A stretch of 64,000 nt of DNA from JAWUWD01 sp034112085. Its GTDB lineage: Bacteria; Bacteroidota; Bacteroidia; Cytophagales; Cyclobacteriaceae. Below, piece by piece: positions 18,730 to 26,838 of the stretch. Each line of letters starts with the position of its first letter. Within the stretch, counting starts at the first letter, position 1. The stretch covers positions 1 through 64,000 of the forward strand of contig JAWUWD010000086.1 of NCBI GenBank assembly GCA_034112085.1, read 5' to 3'. Position numbers and translations under genes: made by a program. The notes under the pieces were generated by a model that saw only the letters and a program-made list of their open reading frames with translations, did not search any database and was not told the DNA's origin.

Positions 18730-19521
18730 GTGAAGAATTATTACAAAATACTAGAGGTTACTGAAAGCGCTACACAGGTAGAGATCAAGAAGTCTTACAG
18801 ATCATTGGCCAAGAAGTATCATCCTGATAAATCTAGTGCTCCAAGTGCTGCTCAGTTATTTAGTGAAATCAATGAAGCCTACGAAGTACTAAGCGATCAC
18901 GAGCAAAAAGGACAATATGATCAACGTAGAAATAGAAGTCAAGGAGAAAATGCTAGACCGAAAAGTCACGGAAACTATTCTAATAGAAGACCAACTAGAC
19001 CAGTATATAGCTCTCCAAAAGATCAGCTTGATCTTAAACCTTATGTACCTTACTTTAGAAAAGTATCGTGGATAGCTCTTGCGATCGCGTTCAGCCTTTT
19101 TATAGACTTTGTTATTCCTAGAAATGAGATTGACGAACAAATAATAAAAGTTGAAAACGTGATAGCCAGATCTCGGAGAGGAAGACAGGCCATCGTTGCT
19201 AGAGCAATTATCACTTCCTCAGGTGCTTATCAAATCAATAAAGAATTGTCAGTTTCTCTTAAAAAAAATCAACCCATAAAGGTATTTAAGACAAGATTAC
19301 TTGATATAGCTACCTCAGTCAATTTCCTATCAGGAAATAGCTCAGAGAAATATATTATTGCCGCTAGTATACATCGTAATTTTTCATTCTCTTGGATCAT
19401 ATTACTCATTTCTTCAGTAGTGGGTACGTTTGTCAAAAAATCATCTGAGACCATCATCAACCTGGGTGTCGTCAATGGTGTATTAATTTTATTAGTTATT
19501 TACTTCACAGCCGTTTCCTAA
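18730..19521 (+). CDS. Membrane-anchored J-domain (DnaJ-like) protein
   Basis: 263 residues with a GTG start at 18730; no closer ATG gives a complete J domain. Residues 1-68 are a J domain with H-P-D at 31-33, the motif that stimulates Hsp70 (DnaK) ATPase. A basic Asn/Arg/Pro-rich linker follows, then a hydrophobic segment (~112-128), a soluble beta-rich part and two more hydrophobic segments at the C-terminus (~215-262). No zinc-finger or client-binding domain is present, so it is a specialised cochaperone, probably recruiting DnaK to the membrane. The next gene starts two bases after its stop. Confidence 0.8.
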   Translation: MKNYYKILEVTESATQVEIKKSYRSLAKKYHPDKSSAPSAAQLFSEINEAYEVLSDHEQKGQYDQRRNRSQGENARPKSHGNYSNRRPTRPVYSSPKDQLDLKPYVPYFRKVSWIALAIAFSLFIDFVIPRNEIDEQIIKVENVIARSRRGRQAIVARAIITSSGAYQINKELSVSLKKNQPIKVFKTRLLDIATSVNFLSGNSSEKYIIAASIHRNFSFSWIILLISSVVGTFVKKSSETIINLGVVNGVLILLVIYFTAVS

Positions 19522-19522
19522 T

Positions 19523-19975
19523 ATGACTACACTCAAGCAAATCATTCATCAAAAGTGTGTTGACCTGATAGATCAGAAAATTGCTATGCACCAAAAAGCA
19601 ATGAATGACGCACAAGATGCTGCGAACAAAGAGCAACGAAGCACAGCAGGCGACAAGTATGATACGTCTCGTGCTATGAGCCAAAATGAGCGTGATATGT
19701 TCGCTCGTCAATTGGCTGAGTCACTACAAATGAAAAAAGTATTGACCTCACTTGATTCTTCCAGAGTAGCAAAAAAAATCAGTGGAGGTTCTCTGGTGCA
19801 TACCTCAACGGGCAATTACTATTTATCCGTCAGTTGTGGCAATGTTACCCACAATGGGTTAACATATTTCGCTATTTCTCCACTAACCCCACTTGGTCAG
19901 GCGATGTTGGACAAGGAGGCTGGGGGTGATTTTGTGATGAGAAACGAGCAAAATTCCATACGAAAAGTTGAGTAA
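19523..19975 (+). CDS. GreA/GreB-like small protein
   Basis: 150 residues. The first ~80 are helical with S-T-A-G-D-K-Y-D-T-S-R-A-M, a motif found in a Bacteroidota family related to Gre transcript-cleavage factors (often mislabelled as 3-oxoacyl-ACP synthase). The C-terminal half (GGSLVHTSTGNYYLSVSCGN..YFAISPLTPLGQAML) resembles the Gre C-terminal beta domain that binds RNA polymerase or FKBP-like surfaces. The coiled-coil acidic tip of true GreA is not obvious. Two bases separate it from the J-domain gene, so they are cotranscribed. Role in transcription is inferred. Confidence 0.65.
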   Translation: MTTLKQIIHQKCVDLIDQKIAMHQKAMNDAQDAANKEQRSTAGDKYDTSRAMSQNERDMFARQLAESLQMKKVLTSLDSSRVAKKISGGSLVHTSTGNYYLSVSCGNVTHNGLTYFAISPLTPLGQAMLDKEAGGDFVMRNEQNSIRKVE

Positions 19976-20179
19976 TTTCTCCAGCCAATTTTCTTTAGCG
20001 CGGAGTATTTAGAATTTGAAATAAATCAGGGATCAAAATCATGGAACAGTTTACCGCTAACAAACCTAGTTTTGCTATCCATTCAGACTATCTCTATGAG
20101 GCTCATTGATTAAAACACACCATGTTTAGATCTTTCTGTAGATAAAAGATTATTGAGCTAATTTTAAAAATCAGATTAG

Positions 20180-20199
20180 ACCTAGTTATTTAAATAGGT
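20180..20199. promoter_or_regulatory. Imperfect palindrome upstream of perR
   Basis: ACCTA (20180-20184) and TAGGT (20195-20199) flank an AT-only centre containing ATTTAAAT. It lies about 50 bases before the perR start, the right place for an autoregulatory Fur-family operator; the match to the 7-1-7 PerR box is poor. Confidence 0.3.
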
Positions 20200-20250
20200 T
20201 ATTAATCATTTTTAAAAGATTTTTGTTTCAAAGTAACATATACTGAGCTG

Positions 20251-20709
20251 ATGCCACAAAAGGAGAATGTAGTAAAGAATGCCAAAGGAATCTTCGAAGA
20301 CTTCCTTTTGAAAAAAGGCTACCGTAAAACGTCCGAACGGTTTTATGTCATTGATGAGCTTTATGCACTTGACGAGCATATTGATGTGGATAATCTTTAT
20401 TTGATCATGAAAAACAAAGAATACTCAATTAGTCGTGCGACAATTTACAACACCTTGGACCTATTGGTAGAATGTGGACTAGCGGTAAAACATCAGTTTG
20501 GAGATAAAAGCGCACTCTATGAGCAGGCGCTGACCTATAAGCATCATGATCACTTAGTGTGCAACCAATGCCACAAGATCAAAGAATTCTCTGATCCTAA
20601 AATGGATGAAATCAAAAAGACCATTGGTAATGCTTTAGATCAAAAAATCACCAATCATTCATTGGTTTTTTATGGAGACTGTACGGTTGAGGGGTGTGAG
20701 AACAGATAG
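20251..20709 (+). CDS. perR: Fur-family regulator, probably PerR
   Basis: 152 residues. Winged-helix N-terminus (GYRKTSERFYVIDELY...ISRATIYNTLDLLVECGL) is the Fur DNA-binding domain. Metal sites are visible: H-H-D-H, C-N-Q-C and a C-terminal C-T-V-E-G-C pair for structural zinc. Fur-family members sense iron, zinc or peroxide. The catalase-peroxidase gene katG lies 324 bases downstream on the same strand, which argues for a peroxide sensor (PerR). Fur or Zur remain possible because the discriminating residue cannot be settled by eye. Confidence 0.8.
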   Translation: MPQKENVVKNAKGIFEDFLLKKGYRKTSERFYVIDELYALDEHIDVDNLYLIMKNKEYSISRATIYNTLDLLVECGLAVKHQFGDKSALYEQALTYKHHDHLVCNQCHKIKEFSDPKMDEIKKTIGNALDQKITNHSLVFYGDCTVEGCENR

Positions 20710-21033
20710 ATTATACAGTTTCTAACTATTGATTAAATAGTTCCTTAATACACTCTGTAATTCAAGTCTATTTTTAGTATTCCGAAAATTTGCATTTGGA
20801 ATAGGTATTCGATCCACTAAACATGTCTCTAGTCTCAGCAATTGAATGTATGAAGTCTCGTCTATCGAAACATAGTTTTTTAAACTAACTATAAATCTTT
20901 AAATTGATTGTGTATTCGAGTTGAATTCAATTCATTTCCTAGTCAAAATCTATGTTGTCATAAAACATATAGATGAAAATTATTCAAAATGATATTCTAA
21001 ATTCACTCATCAAATAAAATAAATCTATCAAAT
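20710..21033 (+). promoter_or_regulatory. perR-katG intergenic region with two candidate operators
   Basis: 324 non-coding bases. Two inverted repeats stand out: TTGAATTCAA (20921-20930, extending to GAGTTGAATTCAATTC with one mismatch) and TATGTT (20951-20956) / AACATA (20964-20969). Both lie 65-115 bases before the katG start and may be PerR or other stress-regulator sites; katG probably has its own promoter here. Confidence 0.4.
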
Positions 21034-23235
21034 ATGGAAAGCAACAATAACGATGGTGAAGGTAAGTGCCCTGTGATGCATGGAGCAAAAAAGAGCGTTG
21101 CCGGCCACGGAACGGCAAACCGAGATTGGTGGCCTAATCAGTTGAAGTTGAATATCTTACGTCAACACTCTTCTTTATCTAACCCAATGGGTGAAGATTT
21201 CAATTATGCTGAAGAGTTTAAGTCTCTAGACTTAAAAACACTGAAAAAGGACCTTGTTGCTTTGATGACTGATTCTCAAGACTGGTGGCCAGCTGATTAT
21301 GGTCACTATGGTGGGCTCTTTATAAGAATGGCATGGCACAGTGCAGGAACTTACAGAACTTCTGATGGTCGTGGTGGTGGTAGCACTGGCAATCAACGTT
21401 TCGCTCCATTGAATAGCTGGCCAGATAATGGAAATCTTGACAAAGCGCGTTTACTGCTTTGGCCTATCAAACAGAAATATGGAAAGAAAATTTCTTGGGC
21501 TGATTTGATGATCCTTGCAGGTAACTGTGCTCTTGAATCTATGGGATTTGATACGTTCGGCTTCGCAGGAGGCCGTGAAGATGTTTGGGAAGCTGAGCAA
21601 GATATCTATTGGGGTTCCGAAAGAGAATGGATGGGAGATAAAAGATACTCTGGTGATCGAGAGCTAGAGAATCCCCTCGCTGCTGTCCAAATGGGACTTA
21701 TCTATGTCAATCCTGAAGGGCCTAATGGTAATCCTGATCCATTGGCATCTGCCCGTGATATCCGTGAGACTTTTGCACGTATGGCCATGAATGATGAAGA
21801 AACTGTTGCACTAGTTGCAGGAGGGCATACCTTTGGGAAGGCGCATGGTGCTGCTGATCCAGATGAGCATGTCGGTGCTGAACCTGCAGGTGCTGGCATT
21901 GAAGAGCAAGGTCAAGGATGGAAGAACACTTTTGGCAGCGGTTCTGGAGACGACACAATCACTAGTGGGATAGAAGGAGCATGGACTCCAAACCCAACGC
22001 AGTGGGATAATGAATACTTTGAAGTTCTTCTAGGCTATGAGTGGGAGCTCACGAAGAGTCCTGCTGGAGCCCATCAATGGAGACCTACAGATGCTTCTAA
22101 TCCTAAAAGACCGCCAGCAGCTCATGATTCATCAATAACGAAAGATTTGATGATGACTACTGCGGATATGGCACTTAAGTTAGACCCTATCTATGGGCCT
22201 ATTTCAAAACGTTTTTATGAAAATCCAGCCGAATTTGCGGATGCATTTGCCAGGGCATGGTTTAAATTGACGCACCGTGACATGGGACCTCGTGCTCTGT
22301 ATCTTGGTTCAGATATCCCGCCAGAAGAGTTGATCTGGCAAGATCCTATTCCAGCTGTTGACTATGTCATTAGTGATCAGGATGTCACAGACTTGAAAGC
22401 TAAGATTCTTGCTTCAGGACTGTCTGTTTCTCAACTAGTATCTACTGCTTGGGCATCAGCATCTACATTCCGTGGTTCCGACAAACGAGGAGGTGCAAAT
22501 GGTAGCCGTATCCGTCTATCTCCACAGAAATATTGGGCGGTGAATAATCCAACTCAATTAGGAACAGTATTGTCGACTTTTGAGGGTATTCAAAAAGAAT
22601 TTAACAGTAGTGGTAAGTCAGTTTCAATAGCTGATTTGATCGTTCTTGGGGGCGGTGTAGGCATCGAGCAGGCCGCCAAAAATGCTGGTCAAAAAGTAAC
22701 CGTGCCCTTCACTCCAGGTCGTGGAGATGCATTACAAGAGCAAACGGACGTGGAATCAGTTGCCACGCTAGAGCCAGAAGCTGACGGTTTCCGAAACTAT
22801 ACAAAAGCGCAATTCACGGTATCAGCCGAAGAAATGCTAATTGATAAAGCGCAATTATTAACTTTGACTGCACCTGAGATGACTGTACTTATAGGTGGTT
22901 TGAGAGTTCTTAATGTGAATTTTGATCAATCTAAACATGGTGTATTCACTGACAAATCTGAAACGTTGAGCAACGACTTCTTTGTCAACTTACTTGATTT
23001 AAGTACTACTTGGAAAGCAACTTCAGATCATAAAGATGTATTTGAAGGACGTAATCGTGCAACAAGTGACCTTATATGGACTGGTACTAGAGTTGATCTA
23101 ATCTTCGGTTCCAACTCAGAACTAAGAGCCATTGCTGAAGTATACGCATGTGGAGATTCTCAAGAGCGCTTCACTAAGGACTTTGTAGCTGCATGGACTA
23201 AGGTAATGAACCTTGATCGCTTCGATCTGGCATAG
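21034..23235 (+). CDS. katG: Catalase-peroxidase
   Basis: 733 residues, two tandem haem-peroxidase domains of which the first is active. Distal residues R98, W101 and H102 in F-I-R-M-A-W-H-S-A-G, Tyr224 in Q-M-G-L-I-Y-V-N-P-E-G and Met250 would form the Met-Tyr-Trp adduct needed for catalase activity; the proximal haem ligand is His265 in G-G-H-T-F-G-K-A-H-G. Breaks down hydrogen peroxide and has peroxidase activity. No signal peptide. The Fur-family gene upstream is its likely repressor. Confidence 0.98.
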   Translation: MESNNNDGEGKCPVMHGAKKSVAGHGTANRDWWPNQLKLNILRQHSSLSNPMGEDFNYAEEFKSLDLKTLKKDLVALMTDSQDWWPADYGHYGGLFIRMAWHSAGTYRTSDGRGGGSTGNQRFAPLNSWPDNGNLDKARLLLWPIKQKYGKKISWADLMILAGNCALESMGFDTFGFAGGREDVWEAEQDIYWGSEREWMGDKRYSGDRELENPLAAVQMGLIYVNPEGPNGNPDPLASARDIRETFARMAMNDEETVALVAGGHTFGKAHGAADPDEHVGAEPAGAGIEEQGQGWKNTFGSGSGDDTITSGIEGAWTPNPTQWDNEYFEVLLGYEWELTKSPAGAHQWRPTDASNPKRPPAAHDSSITKDLMMTTADMALKLDPIYGPISKRFYENPAEFADAFARAWFKLTHRDMGPRALYLGSDIPPEELIWQDPIPAVDYVISDQDVTDLKAKILASGLSVSQLVSTAWASASTFRGSDKRGGANGSRIRLSPQKYWAVNNPTQLGTVLSTFEGIQKEFNSSGKSVSIADLIVLGGGVGIEQAAKNAGQKVTVPFTPGRGDALQEQTDVESVATLEPEADGFRNYTKAQFTVSAEEMLIDKAQLLTLTAPEMTVLIGGLRVLNVNFDQSKHGVFTDKSETLSNDFFVNLLDLSTTWKATSDHKDVFEGRNRATSDLIWTGTRVDLIFGSNSELRAIAEVYACGDSQERFTKDFVAAWTKVMNLDRFDLA

Positions 23236-23401
23236 TTGCAATATCAATGATCTCGGACCAAGCTCACAAAGTATGAGTTTGACTAAAATTTTAATTGTTT
23301 GACGCAAGTAATGATACTTTAAATACCACTAGTGGGTAGTTGATCAGTATAAAACATCTCCTTGGTATTGGGAGCCATAGCATAAAGTACAACTGACTTA
23401 G

Positions 23402-23431
23402 AGCAGAGAGTTTCTTGTTAAACTCTCTGCT
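23402..23431 (+). terminator. 12-bp hairpin between katG and the next reading frame
   Basis: Perfect stem AGCAGAGAGTTT (23402-23413) / AAACTCTCTGCT (23420-23431), six-base loop, followed by TATATT rather than a clean T run and only six bases before the next ATG. It may be a weak terminator or a structured leader. Confidence 0.5.
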
Positions 23432-23437
23432 TATATT

Positions 23438-23992
23438 ATGACTAAGCTCCTTAGAATGATGCATTTGATGACATTTATTGGTAAGAGTGCTAAAAAATTC
23501 TACTTAAATCCGCAATGTATATCTGATTTTAAGTCACTGATGAGAACAGTCACATCTGGAAGAGTGATGATCATTTCCACAAAATTTCGTTCTGATTTAT
23601 TTTATGTCTCAGGGAAATCTAAAAAAAATTCAATATTAAAATTATGGGCTTTCTACGCAAATATTAGCCTTGATAGCCTTGATGGAAAAGACTTCACATC
23701 CACGATAGGAGATAAAAAATCACTATCTATATATTTCGAAGGAATAAATATACTTGCTACAAACTCTTACTATTATAGAAACTACAAGAATGAATTCCAT
23801 GATACTTTCTCCAGTGATCATCAGAATCCAATTGCTAAAACTATTGTGCAATGCGATCAATACCTTATTGATCACACTGGCGTAAAAAGGACTCCATTAG
23901 TTACCTCGAAGGGGGAAATCACCTCCGTTCTAATGAAGAATACATTGTCACTTGCTATGTCTATTGCGAATAATCAAACGCTGTCTAATTAA
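23438..23992 (+). CDS. Hypothetical protein
   Basis: 184 residues from the ATG at 23438; Met7, Met8 or Met11 are alternative starts that would move it away from the hairpin. No signal peptide, no clear membrane segment and no motif that I recognise. The sequence is basic at the N-terminus and mixed alpha/beta by appearance. It is isolated: katG ends 200 bases upstream and 430 non-coding bases follow. Composition is AT-rich (many Lys, Asn, Ser, Tyr codons). It could be a lineage-specific gene or a spurious open frame, though 184 codons by chance in such DNA is uncommon. Confidence 0.5.
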   Translation: MTKLLRMMHLMTFIGKSAKKFYLNPQCISDFKSLMRTVTSGRVMIISTKFRSDLFYVSGKSKKNSILKLWAFYANISLDSLDGKDFTSTIGDKKSLSIYFEGINILATNSYYYRNYKNEFHDTFSSDHQNPIAKTIVQCDQYLIDHTGVKRTPLVTSKGEITSVLMKNTLSLAMSIANNQTLSN

Positions 23993-24423
23993 TACAATGA
24001 ATCTTTAGTTTCCTATAAAGATTGTACCATCGAAAAAAGTAAGAACAAGGCCTTATAAATTAACTCGAGAATATTAGATTGATCGAAAGACTTAAGACTT
24101 AGAGTTTAGTGTATCGACTCATGAGTCTTTCGTTGTATGATGTCCATTGTTAAACAGTAAATCACTAGAAACCTCTATAGTAATACGAGATATCGTTTGG
24201 ACTTAATGCTCTGAAATGACGAGCTGAAGTACTCAATCTTAAAACAAAAAATTCCCATCTTGAGACAGAAGATTTCATTTTCGTAAATATGCTTCCATTC
24301 AGGATTATGCTAGACAAGTGAGATTGGAAATTTTGTATTCAGCTCATCCTTGGATAAGTATTCCAAGCCTTTTTCCCTGAATCACTAGTGTTAAATGGAT
24401 TAATTTTCAATCATTCTATTTTT
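23993..24423. other. Non-coding stretch with a long-range inverted repeat
   Basis: About 430 bases without a credible gene. A 9-bp inverted repeat CGAAAGACT (24084-24092) / AGTCTTTCG (24124-24132) encloses 31 bases. No tRNA or riboswitch signature is visible; the ribH gene downstream on the minus strand is read towards this region, so an FMN leader would not be expected here. Confidence 0.5.
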
Positions 24424-24900
24424 CTAAAACCCCAACATCTTCACAGCCGTAATAGCTGCTTCATCGCCTTTATTACCATGTTTTCCGCCTGCGCGATCCA
24501 ATGCCTGCTGTTGAGTGTCAGTGGTTAATACACCAAATATCACAGGTTTACTAAATTTAAGGTTGACATCCTTGATGCCTTGTGCAACTGCATCGCAAAT
24601 AAAGTCGAAGTGTCTCGTTTCTCCTTGGATCACACATCCTAGGCAAAGTACTGCATCGATTTCTTTTTCTTGTGCGAGCCACTGCCCTCCAAGGATCAAT
24701 TCGAAACTCCCAGGAACAGACTTCCTAAAGATGTTATCCTTACTCACACCATTTTCGATAAGCGTTTGGACCGCTCCCGTGTAAAGCGCTTCGGTGATTG
24801 CATCATTCCATTCTGAGACGACTATTCCAAATTTCTTTGAAGTCATATCTGTAATGTTCTGACTACTGTGCTGACTGAGATTTTTAAGATTTGTTGCCAT
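24424..24900 (-). CDS. ribH: 6,7-dimethyl-8-ribityllumazine synthase
   Basis: 158 residues. Catalyses the penultimate step of riboflavin synthesis, condensing ribityl-aminouracil with dihydroxybutanone phosphate. Conserved features: S-E-W-N (substrate loop), V-P-G-S-F-E-L, C-L-G-C-V-I-Q-G-E-T-R-H-F-D with catalytic His, and FGVLTTDT near the C-terminus. The N-terminus is ~15 residues longer than minimal homologues. A terminator separates it from the upstream TPR gene, so it has its own promoter, overlapping or close to that hairpin. Confidence 0.96.
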   Translation of the reverse strand: MATNLKNLSQHSSQNITDMTSKKFGIVVSEWNDAITEALYTGAVQTLIENGVSKDNIFRKSVPGSFELILGGQWLAQEKEIDAVLCLGCVIQGETRHFDFICDAVAQGIKDVNLKFSKPVIFGVLTTDTQQQALDRAGGKHGNKGDEAAITAVKMLGF

Positions 24901-24913
24901 AGTGTCTAAATAT

Positions 24914-24948
24914 AAAAAAAGGGATGAAGTTTAACACCTCATCCCTTT
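24914..24948 (-). terminator. Rho-independent terminator of the TPR gene
   Basis: Stem AAAGGGATGA (24918-24927) / TCATCCCTTT (24939-24948); read on the minus strand it ends in a U run from the A tract at 24914-24920. Lies between the TPR gene and ribH. Confidence 0.88.
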
Positions 24949-24968
24949 CAATTAATCTTGTCTGTCTA

Positions 24969-25670
24969 CTAATTAGATGCAGTGCTTTCCAAACGTGCCT
25001 TATGCTTTTTAGCATCTTGTACTTCGCTAGCTTTACCGTAATTCTTTACAATTCTGTCATAGCTTTTGATTGCTCCAGCATTGTCATTTGACAGTTCGTA
25101 AGCCAAAGCTGCTTTCATCAAGTATCTTGGACTGAAGTATTCGTTTTCATTGTAGTCTGCTGCTTTGTTGTAGAAAGTTACTGCATTGCCATAATCTTTC
25201 TGCTCCATATGCGCATCACCGATCAAGCTATAGGCTCTTGCTTGAATCAATAGATCCGAAGAACTGTAATCTTCTAAGTACAATATTGCTGATTGGAAGT
25301 CTCCTTGCTTTAAAAATGAAACACCAGCATAATAGTTTGCTAGGTTAGCTGACTCAGTTCCACTGTAGTCTTCGATGATATCTTTGAAGCCTAATGTGTT
25401 CCCATCTCCATTCAAAGCCAAATCAAGGCTATCTTGCTCGAAGTAGTACTCCGCCTGAAACATGTCTGATTGTGCAGATGCGTTTCTGTTGTCATTGTAA
25501 TAGACATAACCAAAGTATCCACCAATACCCAACACGAGTAATGCTAACAAGCCAAAAGTCAACCCTTTGTTTTGTTCTAAATATTGTTCTGTTTGAGAAA
25601 TCTGCTCTGCAAGTGCTTCTTGGTTTTCTAGTAAGTCACTGCCTTCGTTCTCTTTTTCTTTCTTCGCCAT
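24969..25670 (-). CDS. TPR-containing membrane protein (YfgM/BamD-like context)
   Basis: 233 residues from the ATG at 25670. A cytoplasmic Lys/Glu-rich N-terminus is followed by one transmembrane segment (about residues 38-58, LTFGLLALLVLGIGGYFGYVYY), then tetratricopeptide-like helices on the far side (e.g. ESANLANYYAGVSFLKQGD, ARAYSLIGDAHMEQKDYGNAV). This topology is that of YfgM, a periplasmic chaperone-like partner of SecYEG, and of many Bacteroidota TPR proteins. The specific partner is not shown by context. Ends at a terminator. Confidence 0.75.
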   Translation of the reverse strand: MAKKEKENEGSDLLENQEALAEQISQTEQYLEQNKGLTFGLLALLVLGIGGYFGYVYYNDNRNASAQSDMFQAEYYFEQDSLDLALNGDGNTLGFKDIIEDYSGTESANLANYYAGVSFLKQGDFQSAILYLEDYSSSDLLIQARAYSLIGDAHMEQKDYGNAVTFYNKAADYNENEYFSPRYLMKAALAYELSNDNAGAIKSYDRIVKNYGKASEVQDAKKHKARLESTASN

Positions 25671-25752
25671 CTTCAAAAATTTAAGGATGCAATATTACGC
25701 AATAAATGATTAATATGAAATTCTCTTGGTCATTATTAGCAACTACTGCTAC

Positions 25753-26787
25753 TTAGTCCATGATGTAAGGGTAATCTTCTTGTACATACACATCTTTGAA
25801 TGCCTCAGAAGGATCAGGAAATGCTGATTTTTCTGCAAAATCAACACATTCTAGGACATGAGCCTTGATCGCTGCATCAATATCTTCTAACTCTTTCTCA
25901 GTAGCATACTTCTTACTCAAGAGAACATCTTTGACTTGCACGATTGGATCACGCTCTTTGTATTCAGCAAGTTCTTCTTTAGTTCTGTATTTCGCAGGAT
26001 CGGACATAGAGTGTCCTTTATATCTGTACGTTCTGAACTCTAATAAGGTAGGTCCATCCCCCTTTCTCGCTCTTTTGGCTGCATCCTCTACTGCATAGTG
26101 TACTTCCTCTACAGACATCGCATTGACTGCTGCGGAAGGCATGTCGTATGATCTTCCTAAAGTAGATAGATCAGTTACATTAGAAGTACGCTCAACAGAA
26201 GTACCCATTGCATAACCATTGTTTTCTATAACAAATATCACTGGAAGTTTCCAGAGCATTGCATAGTTGAGTGCTTCATGGAATGCCCCTTGGCGCACCG
26301 CTCCATCACCCATATAACACATGCAAAGTTTACCCGTCTTGTTATATTTCTCAGCGAAGGCTATACCAGCACCTAGTGGTACTTGTCCACCTACTATTCC
26401 ATGGCCTCCAAAGAAATTATTTTCTTTGTCAAACATGTGCATCGAGCCACCTTTACCTTTTGATATTCCCGTTTCCTTTCCATAAAGCTCAGCCATTATT
26501 TTCTTTGGGTCAGAACCCAAAGCAATTGGATGAGCGTGATCTCTATAGGCCGTGATATACTTATCACCTTTTTCTAATGCCGAAACAGCACCAGCCACAC
26601 AAGCCTCTTGTCCTATGTACAAATGACAAAAACCCTTGATCTTCTGCTGACCATAAAGCTGTCCTGTCTTCTCTTCAAACTTTCTCATCAACTGCATAGT
26701 CTCATACCAAGCCATGTAGGTCTCTTTTGAGAATTTGCTCTTGCTAGCCGCTTTAGTTTTGCTCTTTCCTTTTGTTGTCGCTGCCAT
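25753..26787 (-). CDS. pdhA: Pyruvate dehydrogenase E1 component, alpha subunit
   Basis: 344 residues from the ATG at 26787. The Lys/Ala/Ser-rich N-terminus is followed by the thiamine-diphosphate E1-alpha fold: the TPP motif begins at G-D-G (residues 160-162) and ends at N-N (189-190); H-G-I-V-G-G-Q-V-P-L-G and the Y-R-Y-K-G-H-S-M-S-D-P phosphorylation-loop-like region are present. With E1-beta it decarboxylates pyruvate and acetylates lipoyl-E2. The beta subunit and E2 are not adjacent here, as is common in Bacteroidota. Diverges from recF with only 51 bases between starts. Confidence 0.96.
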   Translation of the reverse strand: MAATTKGKSKTKAASKSKFSKETYMAWYETMQLMRKFEEKTGQLYGQQKIKGFCHLYIGQEACVAGAVSALEKGDKYITAYRDHAHPIALGSDPKKIMAELYGKETGISKGKGGSMHMFDKENNFFGGHGIVGGQVPLGAGIAFAEKYNKTGKLCMCYMGDGAVRQGAFHEALNYAMLWKLPVIFVIENNGYAMGTSVERTSNVTDLSTLGRSYDMPSAAVNAMSVEEVHYAVEDAAKRARKGDGPTLLEFRTYRYKGHSMSDPAKYRTKEELAEYKERDPIVQVKDVLLSKKYATEKELEDIDAAIKAHVLECVDFAEKSAFPDPSEAFKDVYVQEDYPYIMD

Positions 26788-26838
26788 AGTATTATTTTTG
26801 ATCAAATTATGGACTGCGAAAATAACTAAAAAAAGTTA

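Noticed and set aside
20041..20109. 22-codon frame (ATG to TGA) between the Gre-like gene and perR
   Set aside because: Too short, no conserved feature visible, in AT-rich non-coding DNA.
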